Positions 5,890 through 13,367 of a stretch of DNA of 14,700 nt are shown in pieces. Source of the stretch: DATAPE01 sp036265345 (lineage in GTDB: Bacteria; Actinomycetota; CADDZG01; WHSQ01); the NCBI GenBank assembly GCA_036265345.1, contig DATAPE010000006.1, positions 1 to 14,700 on the forward strand, given 5' to 3'. A program made the position numbers and the translations under genes. The notes under the pieces were generated by a model. That model made no database searches. It was not told the origin of the DNA and saw only the letters and a list, made by a program, of their open reading frames with translations. Positions within the stretch are counted from its first letter, which is position 1. Each line of letters starts with the position of its first letter.

Positions 5890-8220
5890 CTATGACGGTG
5901 GCTGCGACGGCTCCATGCGGGCTTCGAGCTCTTCGATAGTCATCAGCACATCCCGCGGCTTGCTGCCATGCGAGGGCCCCACGACTCCCCGTTGCTCCAG
6001 CAGATCCATGATGCGGCCCGCGCGTGCGAACCCGACCTGCAGCTTGCGTTGCAGCATCGACGTCGATCCCAACTGCGAGCGAACCACCAGCTCGAGCGCC
6101 TCCTGGAGTAGCTCGTCATCACCGGGAGCCCCCATGCCCTCCCCGGACGGCGTCGCCTCCTCGACCGTCACGCCCTCGATGTAGTCGGGATCACCCTGCC
6201 GCCGGCAGTGTCCGACGACCGCCGCCATCTCCTTCTCGTTGACCCACGACCCCTGGATGCGCATCGGCTTCGCCGAGTTCGCGTGCAGGAACAGCATGTC
6301 GCCGTGACCGATCAGGTTCTCGGCCCCCCCTTGATCCAGGATCACCCTGGAGTCGGCTTGCGACGCGACGCTGAAGGCGAACCGGGACGGGATGTTTGCC
6401 TTGATGACACCGGTGACGACGTCGACCGAGGGCCGCTGCGTGGCGACTACCAGATGTATCCCAACAGCCCGAGCCATCTGCGCGATCCGGCAGATCGCAT
6501 TCTCGACATCGCGCGGCGCGACCATCATCAGATCGGACAGTTCGTCCACCACGACCAGGATGTAAGGCAGGGGGCGGGGCTCGTCGTCTTCGTCGTTGCG
6601 TTTGACGACCGCACCTCGACTGGCGGCCTCGTTATAGAACTCGAGGTTGCGCATACCGGAGTGAGCGAGAGTCTCGTAGCGGGCTTCCATCTCACGCACC
6701 ACCCACTGCAGCGCGGACGCGGCCTTCTTTGGGATCGACACCACAGGTGTGATCAGGTGAGGGACACCTGCGAAATGGCTGAGCTCCACGCGCTTGGGGT
6801 CGATGAGGATGAAGCGCACCTGATCGGGCCGGGCGCGCATGAGGATCGATGTGAGCATCGAGTTCAGGCACGACGACTTCCCCGAGTTGGTGGCGCCGGC
6901 GATAAGGAGGTGCGGCATCTCGGTCAGGTTCGCCAAAATGGCATCGCCGGAGACGTCCTTGCCCAGAGCAACCGCGAGTGGGTGCTTGTCCAGTTGGGCG
7001 CTCTTGGAGCGCAGCACGTCGCCCACAGTCACGAGCTGGCGTGTTCGGTTCGGAACCTCGATCCCGATCGCAGACCGGCCTGGGATGGGGGCCAGGAACC
7101 GAAGCTCGCCCGATGCGAGCGAATACTTGATCTCGTTCGACAGTGACAGCACGCGGTTCACCTTCACCCCCGAGCCGAGCTCGATCTCGAAGCGGGTGAC
7201 GGTGGGCCCCGCGGTGTAGCCGGTGACCCTGGCATCGACCTTGAACTCGTGCAGGGTGTCTTCCAGGGACCTCGTCGTTTCCTCCACGGAGCGTGCCGAC
7301 ACCTGCCGGTCCCCTCCGGAGGTCAGCAGCTCGATCGGCGGGAGCTTGTAAGACTTGGCCGCGCCAACCGGCATCGCAAGCTGTTGGGCCGGGGCCGGCC
7401 GCCCCGCGATCGGATCGCCGTCTTCCGCTGGAACCACCGCAACGTCGTCCGGCTCGGAGGGCACGGCATCCTCGTAGGGATCGACTTCTTCCACGTTCTC
7501 CTCGTCGCCGATCGCGTCTTCTTCGAGATCGACGTGCGCGGCAAGGCCCTTCGTGAACGCGGCCACCGCAAGCAATCCGGTGGCGCACCATCCCCACACT
7601 TGCCGCACGGGGATCCGCGCCAGGATCATCACGCCCACTCCCATCAGCACGCACAGGAGGAAGGCGGTGAACCAGGGACCGGCGAGGTCAGACAGAGGAC
7701 GCGCCATCAACGCGCCCAGCAGGCCCCCGATGTGCTGCAGGCGCTCGATGGGAGCAGAGACCCGTTTGTCGTTGCCGAGCAGATGGACCAAACCCGCGGC
7801 TGTGATCGCGCACACCGACGTTCCCACCGCGAGCCGCGCCACGTGATCGCGCGTCCGGGGGACCAAGATGAGGAGACCTGCAGCCACGACCAGGACAGGC
7901 ACCAATATCCCGACGCTTCCGATCGCCAGCAACGAGAGGAACCGGAAGGCCCGCCCGAGGGGGCCGGCTCCATCGGAGTAGATCCCGAAGCCCGCCACCA
8001 CCCCGGCTGCCACCACGACGAGGCCCCAGGCTTCCGCCGGGGCGTCGCGCACACCGATAGCCAGCCACCGCAGCGAGGAACCCACGAATGCCAGGCGGCT
8101 GCGCCGCGATCGCCGGCGGGGGGGCTTGCGTCGCTGAGGGGCCCGGCGAGCGCCGCGAAGACGCGCGGGCGGGCGCCTGCGGGTCGCAGGGCCGCGTCTG
8201 GTGCGGGTCTTGGTGGCCAT
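5890..8220 (-). CDS. ftsK: DNA translocase FtsK/SpoIIIE
   Basis: FtsK pumps chromosomal DNA through the closing septum and helps resolve chromosome dimers. At 776 residues it is a compact FtsK. The first 45 residues are extremely rich in Arg, Pro and Lys. About four to five membrane helices follow (about 65-82, 95-120, 131-148, 183-202, 209-225), then an acidic linker (231-270). The alpha/beta motor begins near 300 and has Walker A GATNSGKS at 442-449, IDPKRVELS at 473-481, Walker B ILVVVDE at 554-560 and VATQRPSVDVVTG at 592-604. The gamma winged helix (701-760, with GSTSMLQRKLQVGFARA) normally reads KOPS polarity sequences on the chromosome. The start is ATG at 8220 with GAGGAG just upstream. 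It follows rnj by 76 bases, the order seen in other actinobacteria. Confidence 0.97.
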   Translation of the reverse strand: MATKTRTRRGPATRRRPPARLRGARRAPQRRKPPRRRSRRSRLAFVGSSLRWLAIGVRDAPAEAWGLVVVAAGVVAGFGIYSDGAGPLGRAFRFLSLLAIGSVGILVPVLVVAAGLLILVPRTRDHVARLAVGTSVCAITAAGLVHLLGNDKRVSAPIERLQHIGGLLGALMARPLSDLAGPWFTAFLLCVLMGVGVMILARIPVRQVWGWCATGLLAVAAFTKGLAAHVDLEEDAIGDEENVEEVDPYEDAVPSEPDDVAVVPAEDGDPIAGRPAPAQQLAMPVGAAKSYKLPPIELLTSGGDRQVSARSVEETTRSLEDTLHEFKVDARVTGYTAGPTVTRFEIELGSGVKVNRVLSLSNEIKYSLASGELRFLAPIPGRSAIGIEVPNRTRQLVTVGDVLRSKSAQLDKHPLAVALGKDVSGDAILANLTEMPHLLIAGATNSGKSSCLNSMLTSILMRARPDQVRFILIDPKRVELSHFAGVPHLITPVVSIPKKAASALQWVVREMEARYETLAHSGMRNLEFYNEAASRGAVVKRNDEDDEPRPLPYILVVVDELSDLMMVAPRDVENAICRIAQMARAVGIHLVVATQRPSVDVVTGVIKANIPSRFAFSVASQADSRVILDQGGAENLIGHGDMLFLHANSAKPMRIQGSWVNEKEMAAVVGHCRRQGDPDYIEGVTVEEATPSGEGMGAPGDDELLQEALELVVRSQLGSTSMLQRKLQVGFARAGRIMDLLEQRGVVGPSHGSKPRDVLMTIEELEARMEPSQPPS

Positions 8221-8296
8221 GGGCTCCTCAGATGGTCGGGTAACAACCTTAACAATGATGCACAGGAGCCACAGTATTTATCAACCCGAGCGGGAG
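8221..8296 (-). promoter_or_regulatory. ftsK leader: possible promoter and a hairpin overlapping the ribosome-binding site
   Basis: This 76-base gap after rnj is relatively AT-rich. On the minus strand TTGATA (8284..8279) and CATCAT (8260..8255) are 18 bases apart and match the -35 and -10 consensus at five and four of six positions, a moderate promoter candidate. GGCTCCT (minus strand, 8270..8264) is a perfect reverse complement of AGGAGCC (8228..8222), the ribosome-binding site next to the ftsK ATG, so a seven-base-pair stem with a 35-base loop could mask it. Both calls are by eye and unproven. Confidence 0.3.
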
Positions 8297-9964
8297 CTAC
8301 ACCTCCATGACGATCGGAAGGATCATCGGCCTCCGGCGGGTCCGCTGCCACACGAACTCCCCGAGGGCCCGGCGGCAGGCCTTCTTGATCGACGACCACT
8401 CCACCACCTGCTGGGCCTCCAGCACCTCGAGGGCCGCGGCCACCCGGTCCGCCGCCTCGCCCAGGAAACGCCTCGATTCGTTCTCGAAGACGAAGCCGCG
8501 GGTGATGAGGTCCGGTCCGGCCAGCACCTCTCCGTTCTGCCCATCGATAGTGACAACGCAGATCACGATGCCGTCCCCCGCCAGCAGATGCCGGTCGCGC
8601 AGGACCGTCGGCCCGACATCTCCCACCCCCAGCCCGTCGACGAGCACCACGCCGGCCCGGACTCGGTTCCCGCGCCTGACGTTGCCGTCACTCAGCTCGA
8701 GGACGTCGCCGTCTTCCACCATGGTGATGTGGGATCTCGGAATCCCTTTGCCCTCTGCGATCTTGGCGTGCAGCGCAAGTTGGCGGAACTCGCCGTGAAC
8801 GGGGGTAAACCAATCGGGCCTCACCGTGGCGATCATCGTGGCGAGCTCTTCCGAAGCAGCGTGCCCCGACACGTGCACCGCGCTGGTGCCGGAATGGTAG
8901 ACATCGGCACCCACCTTGTAGAAGGCGTTGATCACGCGGTGCACCGCGGCCTCGTTCCCCGGGATCGGGCTCGCCGACAGGATGACCGTGTCTCCCGGTT
9001 CGACCTGCACGTACTTGTGCTCGCCCGCGGCTATGAGAGAGAGCGCAGCCAGGGGCTCTCCCTGCGAACCGGTACAGATGAGCACGGTCTTCTCGGGTGG
9101 ATACGAGCCCAGCTCGTTGACATCGACCACCGTGGCCGTGTCGTAGCGCAGGTGGCCGAGCTCGCGCCCGACCTCTGTGTTGGCGATCATTGATCTGCCC
9201 ACGAAAGCGACTTTCCGGTTCACCGCTTCCGCGCTTTCCAGCACCTGCTGCACGCGATGAAGGTTGGATGCGAAGCAGGCGACCACGATGCGCCTGGTGG
9301 CGCCGGCGAAGATCTCTCGCAATGCCTCGCCCACCACCGCCTCGGAGGGCGTTGTGCCCGGCCGCTCTGCGTTCGTGGAGTCCGACAGCATCAAGGCAAC
9401 CCCAGCCGCTCCGAGCTCTGCGAAACCTTCGAGATCGGTCTTGCGCCCATCGATCGGAGTCGCATCGAGCTTGAAGTCGCTGGTGTAGAGGATGCGCCCG
9501 TGAGGCGTCGAGACGGCAACCGACACCGCGTCCGGTATCGAATGCGATACCGCGAGAAAGCGGCACTCGAAGGGGCCGATCGTGCGCTCTCCGGGGGCCG
9601 AGATCGGGATCAGGTCTGCCTTCACTCCCGATTCGTCCAGGCGGCGCCGTGCGATGCCCAGCGTCAGCGGAGTCCCATAAACCGGAACCTGTATCTCTTT
9701 GAGCAACCACGACAGGGCTCCGACATGGTCCTCGTGCCCGTGAGTCAGGATGATCCCGTCGCACCGATCGTGACGCTCCGCGACGTAAGAGAAGTCCGGC
9801 AGCACGAGGTCCACGCCCAACATCTCGTCGTTCGGAAAAGAGAGCCCGGCGTCGATCACCAGCAGGCGGCCCTCGGATTCGACCACCAGCATGTTGCGCC
9901 CTATCTCGCCGGCGCCCCCGAGGAAGATGACCCTGACCGGGGGGCCGGACGCGGCTCGGCTCAC
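8297..9964 (-). CDS. rnj: Ribonuclease J
   Basis: The 555-residue product is a metallo-beta-lactamase/beta-CASP ribonuclease with 5'-to-3' exonuclease and endonuclease activity in mRNA decay and rRNA maturation. The zinc-site motif HGHEDH is at 75-80, with H141 (AVSHSIPDA) and D163 (YTSDFKLD) as further ligands. Beta-CASP motifs include CFASNLHRV (230-238) and HVSGHA (364-369), and PVHGEF lies at 388-393. The C-terminal domain ends with WQRTRRRPMILPIVMEV. The start is a GTG at 9964..9962 whose first bases overlap the dapA stop (GTGA); no strong Shine-Dalgarno sequence precedes it, so coupling to dapA is likely. The dapA-rnj pairing is conserved in actinobacteria. An adjacent pnp in the same direction puts two RNA-decay enzymes in one cluster. 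Confidence 0.97.
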   Translation of the reverse strand: MSRAASGPPVRVIFLGGAGEIGRNMLVVESEGRLLVIDAGLSFPNDEMLGVDLVLPDFSYVAERHDRCDGIILTHGHEDHVGALSWLLKEIQVPVYGTPLTLGIARRRLDESGVKADLIPISAPGERTIGPFECRFLAVSHSIPDAVSVAVSTPHGRILYTSDFKLDATPIDGRKTDLEGFAELGAAGVALMLSDSTNAERPGTTPSEAVVGEALREIFAGATRRIVVACFASNLHRVQQVLESAEAVNRKVAFVGRSMIANTEVGRELGHLRYDTATVVDVNELGSYPPEKTVLICTGSQGEPLAALSLIAAGEHKYVQVEPGDTVILSASPIPGNEAAVHRVINAFYKVGADVYHSGTSAVHVSGHAASEELATMIATVRPDWFTPVHGEFRQLALHAKIAEGKGIPRSHITMVEDGDVLELSDGNVRRGNRVRAGVVLVDGLGVGDVGPTVLRDRHLLAGDGIVICVVTIDGQNGEVLAGPDLITRGFVFENESRRFLGEAADRVAAALEVLEAQQVVEWSSIKKACRRALGEFVWQRTRRRPMILPIVMEV

Positions 9965-10860
9965 AGCAGGTCGATGCGCTCCAGGGCTGCTCTTATCGTG
10001 GCGGACTCCTCAGTGGTTGCGGGCACGAGCGGCAAGCGCGGCACGCCGACGTTCATCCCCCGCATCGCCAGTGCCGTCTTGACGGGTATGGGACTGCTGG
10101 TCACTCCCATGATCACCGCCATGAGCGGCAGCAACTCCGAATAGATCCGCCGGGCTTCATCGGTCTTGCCGTTCGTCCAGGCCGAGAAGATCTGCTTGAT
10201 CTGAGGACCGACCAGGTGGGAGCAAACCGACACGATCCCGACGGCCCCCGCGGCAAGGTGCGGAAGCAGCAGTGGATCGTCGCCGGAGTAGATCTCGAAA
10301 TCGTCGTGGCCGGCAGCATCGAGCTCGGCGCGGAGCTTGGCAGTCTCACCCGCGTCCCCCACCGCGTCCTTCACTGCGACGATCCGCTCGTGGTTCGCAA
10401 GCTCGACCATCGTGACGCGTTCGACGCGACGTCCGGTGCGTCCGGGGATGTCATAGACGATCAGCGGAAGCTCGGAGGCATCGGCGATCGCCGAGAAGTG
10501 AGCAAGGAGCCCGTTCTGCGGGGGCTTGGAATAGTAGGGAGTGACGACCAAGCAGGCGTGGGCCCCGATACGCGCCGCTTCTGCGGTCAGCTCCAGCGAC
10601 TCGGCGGTGTTGTAGGTGCCTGTGCCCGCGATGATCGCGGCCCGGTCTCCGACCTCACTTACTACGGCCTCGAACAGCCGTAGCTTTTCCTCATGCGAGA
10701 GCGTGGGCGATTCCCCCGTGGTACCGCACACGACGAGCCCATCGGACCCGTGGTCGACGAGGAAGGAGGCAAGCTCCCGCGCCCCGTCAACATCGAGAGA
10801 GCCGTCATCGGAAAAGGGAGTGACCATGGCTGTGATCACTTCGCCCCAGCGCGCACCCAT
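9961..10860 (-). CDS. dapA: 4-hydroxy-tetrahydrodipicolinate synthase
   Basis: DapA condenses pyruvate with aspartate semialdehyde, the first step of the diaminopimelate/lysine branch that feeds peptidoglycan. The 299-residue product carries the full active site, offset by three from E. coli: T47-T48 (CGTTGES), Y110 (TPYYSKPPQNG), Y136 and R141 (YDIPGRTGR), and the Schiff-base K164 (AVKDAVGD). I chose the ATG at 10860 because AAGGAGG lies five bases upstream and because the family begins shortly before the V-I-T-A-M-V-T-P-F strand; the frame is open for 16 more codons upstream, but they look like leader sequence. It is 44 bases from the lipoprotein stop and overlaps rnj by four bases. In contrast with most genes here, its ribosome-binding site is strong, suggesting independent, high translation initiation. 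Confidence 0.97.
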   Translation of the reverse strand: MGARWGEVITAMVTPFSDDGSLDVDGARELASFLVDHGSDGLVVCGTTGESPTLSHEEKLRLFEAVVSEVGDRAAIIAGTGTYNTAESLELTAEAARIGAHACLVVTPYYSKPPQNGLLAHFSAIADASELPLIVYDIPGRTGRRVERVTMVELANHERIVAVKDAVGDAGETAKLRAELDAAGHDDFEIYSGDDPLLLPHLAAGAVGIVSVCSHLVGPQIKQIFSAWTNGKTDEARRIYSELLPLMAVIMGVTSSPIPVKTALAMRGMNVGVPRLPLVPATTEESATIRAALERIDLL

Positions 10861-10865
10861 CGATT

Positions 10866-10872
10866 CCTCCTT
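10866..10872 (-). promoter_or_regulatory. Strong ribosome-binding site of dapA
   Basis: AAGGAGG on the minus strand (within GAAGGAGGAA) ends five bases before the dapA ATG. It fixes the start at 10860 over the upstream in-frame ATGs at 10899 and 10908. Together with the site before the membrane-protein gene it is one of only two near-perfect Shine-Dalgarno sequences in the window; most other starts appear to rely on overlap with the previous stop. Confidence 0.8.
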
Positions 10873-10904
10873 CGCTTGCTCCGAGGCACCACGGTACATC
10901 CGAG

Positions 10905-11402
10905 TCACGGGGTCACCACGGTTTGGAGGCGCACGCCCCGGGCGCGGTCGGTATGCCCGCCGTCGTAGACGATCACCGCGTTCGCCACCACTCCGGGGGT
11001 CTTGGGGACCTTGAGCGTGAACGAGATGGTCGTGGAGCTACCCACCTCCAGGGGAGCGAAGTTGTAGACAACCCCATCGGGGGACACTCCCTTGGGCCGC
11101 GGGTGGATCGCCGCGATGGCAGCGTTGGATTGAGCGAACCCAACGTCCACGATCGGCGGCGGGAGCGCGCTGGCTCCGGGCGAGGGCCCGGTGCGTGAGA
11201 ACGACACCACCACCGAGCTCATGCGCCCGGGGCCGGGGTTGACGACGTGAAGCCTGGCTACATGGGTCGAACCCGGAGATGACGTGGCCGGAAACGTGAC
11301 GCTGACCTGGGGCAGCCCCAATCCCGACTGCGTCTCCCCCGTCCCACCCGAACATGCACCGAGCAGCACCGCCGCCGCGATCACCGCTACCAACCGGATC
11401 AC
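10905..11402 (-). CDS. Putative secreted lipoprotein of unknown function, between dapB and dapA
   Basis: The product is a predicted 165-residue lipoprotein. From the GTG at 11402 it reads VIRLVAVIAAAVLLGACSGG, a short type II signal peptide with lipobox L14-G15-A16-C17, so lipidation at Cys17 is expected. The rest (about 30-160) is rich in Val, Ser, Thr and Pro and looks like a single Ig-like beta sandwich; the ARLHVVNPGPG and TISFTLKVPKTPG segments resemble CARDB/DUF11-type domains of surface proteins, although I cannot assign a family. The start overlaps the dapB stop by four bases (GTGA), and the stop lies 44 bases before dapA. Being embedded between two DAP-pathway genes may only reflect operon packing, but an envelope role would fit, since DAP is a peptidoglycan building block. 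No catalytic motif is visible. Confidence 0.75.
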   Translation of the reverse strand: MIRLVAVIAAAVLLGACSGGTGETQSGLGLPQVSVTFPATSSPGSTHVARLHVVNPGPGRMSSVVVSFSRTGPSPGASALPPPIVDVGFAQSNAAIAAIHPRPKGVSPDGVVYNFAPLEVGSSTTISFTLKVPKTPGVVANAVIVYDGGHTDRARGVRLQTVVTP

Positions 11403-12082
11403 AGTCCCAGCAGGTGCTCCAGACCCACGGTCACACCCGGAAGGGACCCCACCTTCTTGACGGCGAGCAACACGCCCGGCATGAAGCTGGTCCTGTCGAG
11501 CGAGTCGTGACGGATCGTGAGCGTCTCGCCGGGCGAGCCGAGCAGAACCTCCTGGTGAGCAACCGACCCCTCCAGACGCACCGAATGGATCTCGATGGGT
11601 TTGCTCCATGACCGGCCCCGGCGAGCATCCATCAGCTCGCTCGTTCGCAACGAGGTGCCCGAAGGTTTGTCGAGCTTGCCGGCTCGATGCCGTTCCACTA
11701 TCTCGGCTGCGTCGAAGTAGGGCGCCGCCTCTGCCGCGAACCTCATCATGAGAACCGCCCCGACGGCAAAGTTGGGGGCGATGAGCACATTGGACTTTCG
11801 GGTGGGACTCTCCTCGAGCTCCGAGATGTCCTGTTCGGTCAGGCCGCTGGTGCCGACCACCGCGTGGATGCCGTGCTCCACGAGATAGGACACGTTCGCC
11901 CCGACGGCGTCCGGCGTGGTGAAGTCGACGGCTACCTCGGCGCCGGCAGCTTGCAAGTTGTCGAGCGGGTCGCCGCGGCCGATGCGAGCCACCACTTCGA
12001 GCTCGGGATCTGCTTCTACCGCGCGGCATACCTCGGCCCCCATCCTGCCGTGCGCGCCGATGACCCCAACGCGGATCACCAC
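11399..12082 (-). CDS. dapB: 4-hydroxy-tetrahydrodipicolinate reductase
   Basis: DapB reduces the DapA product with NAD(P)H in the diaminopimelate pathway. The 227-residue sequence has the nucleotide-binding GAHGRMG at 9-15, VDFTTP at 52-57, VGTSGL at 76-81 and PNFAVGAVLMM at 103-113. The catalytic segment is ERHRAGKLDKPSGTS: H132 and K136 match the catalytic His and Lys of the M. tuberculosis enzyme, but the second His of the usual H-H pair is Arg133. It is a little shorter than the M. tuberculosis enzyme (about 245). The start is one of two consecutive GTG codons (12082 or 12079); no clear Shine-Dalgarno sequence precedes them. It begins seven bases after the M16 peptidase stop and overlaps the lipoprotein gene by four bases. 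Confidence 0.95.
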   Translation of the reverse strand: MVIRVGVIGAHGRMGAEVCRAVEADPELEVVARIGRGDPLDNLQAAGAEVAVDFTTPDAVGANVSYLVEHGIHAVVGTSGLTEQDISELEESPTRKSNVLIAPNFAVGAVLMMRFAAEAAPYFDAAEIVERHRAGKLDKPSGTSLRTSELMDARRGRSWSKPIEIHSVRLEGSVAHQEVLLGSPGETLTIRHDSLDRTSFMPGVLLAVKKVGSLPGVTVGLEHLLGL

Positions 12083-12089
12083 CGGCGGC

Positions 12090-13367
12090 TCAGGCGGCGT
12101 AACGGTCGAAGGCGTCTTGCTCGAAAGGTCCGAGGACCGTGATCCGGGAATCCCCCGAGCCGAGCACCGATTGCGCCACGCGGGCGATGTCGTCCATCTC
12201 GAGACGCTCGAACCGTCCGATCAGCTCGTCGAGGGAGATGATCTCGCCAGTAGTGAGCTGTTGTTTGCCCACGCGGTTCATCCTGCTGCCGGGGTCCTCC
12301 GACGACAGCACCAGGGACCCCTTCACGTGACCCTTGGCACGCTGCAGCTCGGCCTCGGTGATGCCTCCCGAAAGGATCCCCGCGATCTCCTCCTGGACGA
12401 TGTCGATCACGGTCTCGACGTTCTGGGGTGTGGTCCCCGCGTAGACACCGAACGTTCCCCCGTCGGCGAACAATGAGCGATACGAATAGACGGAATAGGC
12501 GAGCCCGCGCTTCTCGCGAACCTCTTGGAACAGGCGAGAGGACATGCCGCCACCGAGAACGGTGTCCAGAAGGGTAAGAGCGTGGCGATCGTCGTGCCCG
12601 CGGGGCAAACCCTGCTTTCCCCAGATCACGTGGGCCTGCTCTGTAGGCCGGGTGTGTACATCGACGCCGAAGCGCGGCTGCGGCCGGGCGGCGTCGCGGA
12701 CGGTCCGGTCGCCATCGCGCCCGAAGAGCTCGGCCACGCAATCGACGAGCTGAGCGTGATCGACGTGGCCGGCGGCCGCCACCACGAGATTGGAGGCGTT
12801 GTAGCGATCGTGCCAGTAGTCGACGACTTGCTCCCGCGTGAGGGCCGAGATTGTTCCGTTAGACCCAAGCACGGGCCTGCCCAGAGGATGGCCTTCCCAG
12901 AGCGACTCGAAGAAGAGGTCGTGCACCAACTCGTCCGGTGCATCTTCATGCATCGCGATCTCTTCGAGGATGACCTTGCGCTCGGACTCGAGTTCGGTGG
13001 CGTCCACATTCGAGCTCGTCAACATGTCGCTCAGGACGTCAAGTGCCATCGTCACATCGTCGTCGAGCACCCTCGCGTAGTAGCAGGTGTACTCCTTGCC
13101 GGTGAAGGCGTTCACCTCGCCCCCCACGGAATCGAAGATGTTCGCTATGTCCTTGGCGCTTCGCTTACCCGTCCCTTTGAAGAGAAGGTGCTCCAGAAAA
13201 TGAGACGTGCCCGAAAGCGCCGGTGGTTCGTCGCGCGATCCCACGTCGAACCAGAACCCGACGGACACCGAGCGCACTTCGGACATGCGCTCGGTAACGA
13301 CGGTGGCCCCCGAATCGAGCGTGGTCCGCTCGAAGTGCGCGGGGGTCAGCCGGGCCGGATCGCTCAA
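12090..13367 (-). CDS. M16-family zinc metallopeptidase (pitrilysin / processing-peptidase-like)
   Basis: This 425-residue protein is an M16B-type peptidase. The inverted zinc motif H-x-x-E-H is present as HFLEH (H56, E59, H60), and the third ligand lies in VILEEIAMHED (E136, 76 residues after H60, the expected spacing). The C-terminal half has the usual GGGMSSRLFQEVREKRGLAY. It aligns with bacterial homologues of the mitochondrial processing peptidase beta subunit (YmxG/PepR type); its substrate is unknown. The start is a TTG at 13367..13365 overlapping the pnp stop (TTGA), giving the N-terminus SDPARLTPAHFERTTLDSG, where the L-D-S-G-x-x-V-V pattern is the normal first strand. The pnp-M16 pairing is conserved across actinobacteria and Firmicutes. 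No signal peptide is evident, so it is probably cytoplasmic. Confidence 0.93.
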   Translation of the reverse strand: MSDPARLTPAHFERTTLDSGATVVTERMSEVRSVSVGFWFDVGSRDEPPALSGTSHFLEHLLFKGTGKRSAKDIANIFDSVGGEVNAFTGKEYTCYYARVLDDDVTMALDVLSDMLTSSNVDATELESERKVILEEIAMHEDAPDELVHDLFFESLWEGHPLGRPVLGSNGTISALTREQVVDYWHDRYNASNLVVAAAGHVDHAQLVDCVAELFGRDGDRTVRDAARPQPRFGVDVHTRPTEQAHVIWGKQGLPRGHDDRHALTLLDTVLGGGMSSRLFQEVREKRGLAYSVYSYRSLFADGGTFGVYAGTTPQNVETVIDIVQEEIAGILSGGITEAELQRAKGHVKGSLVLSSEDPGSRMNRVGKQQLTTGEIISLDELIGRFERLEMDDIARVAQSVLGSGDSRITVLGPFEQDAFDRYAA

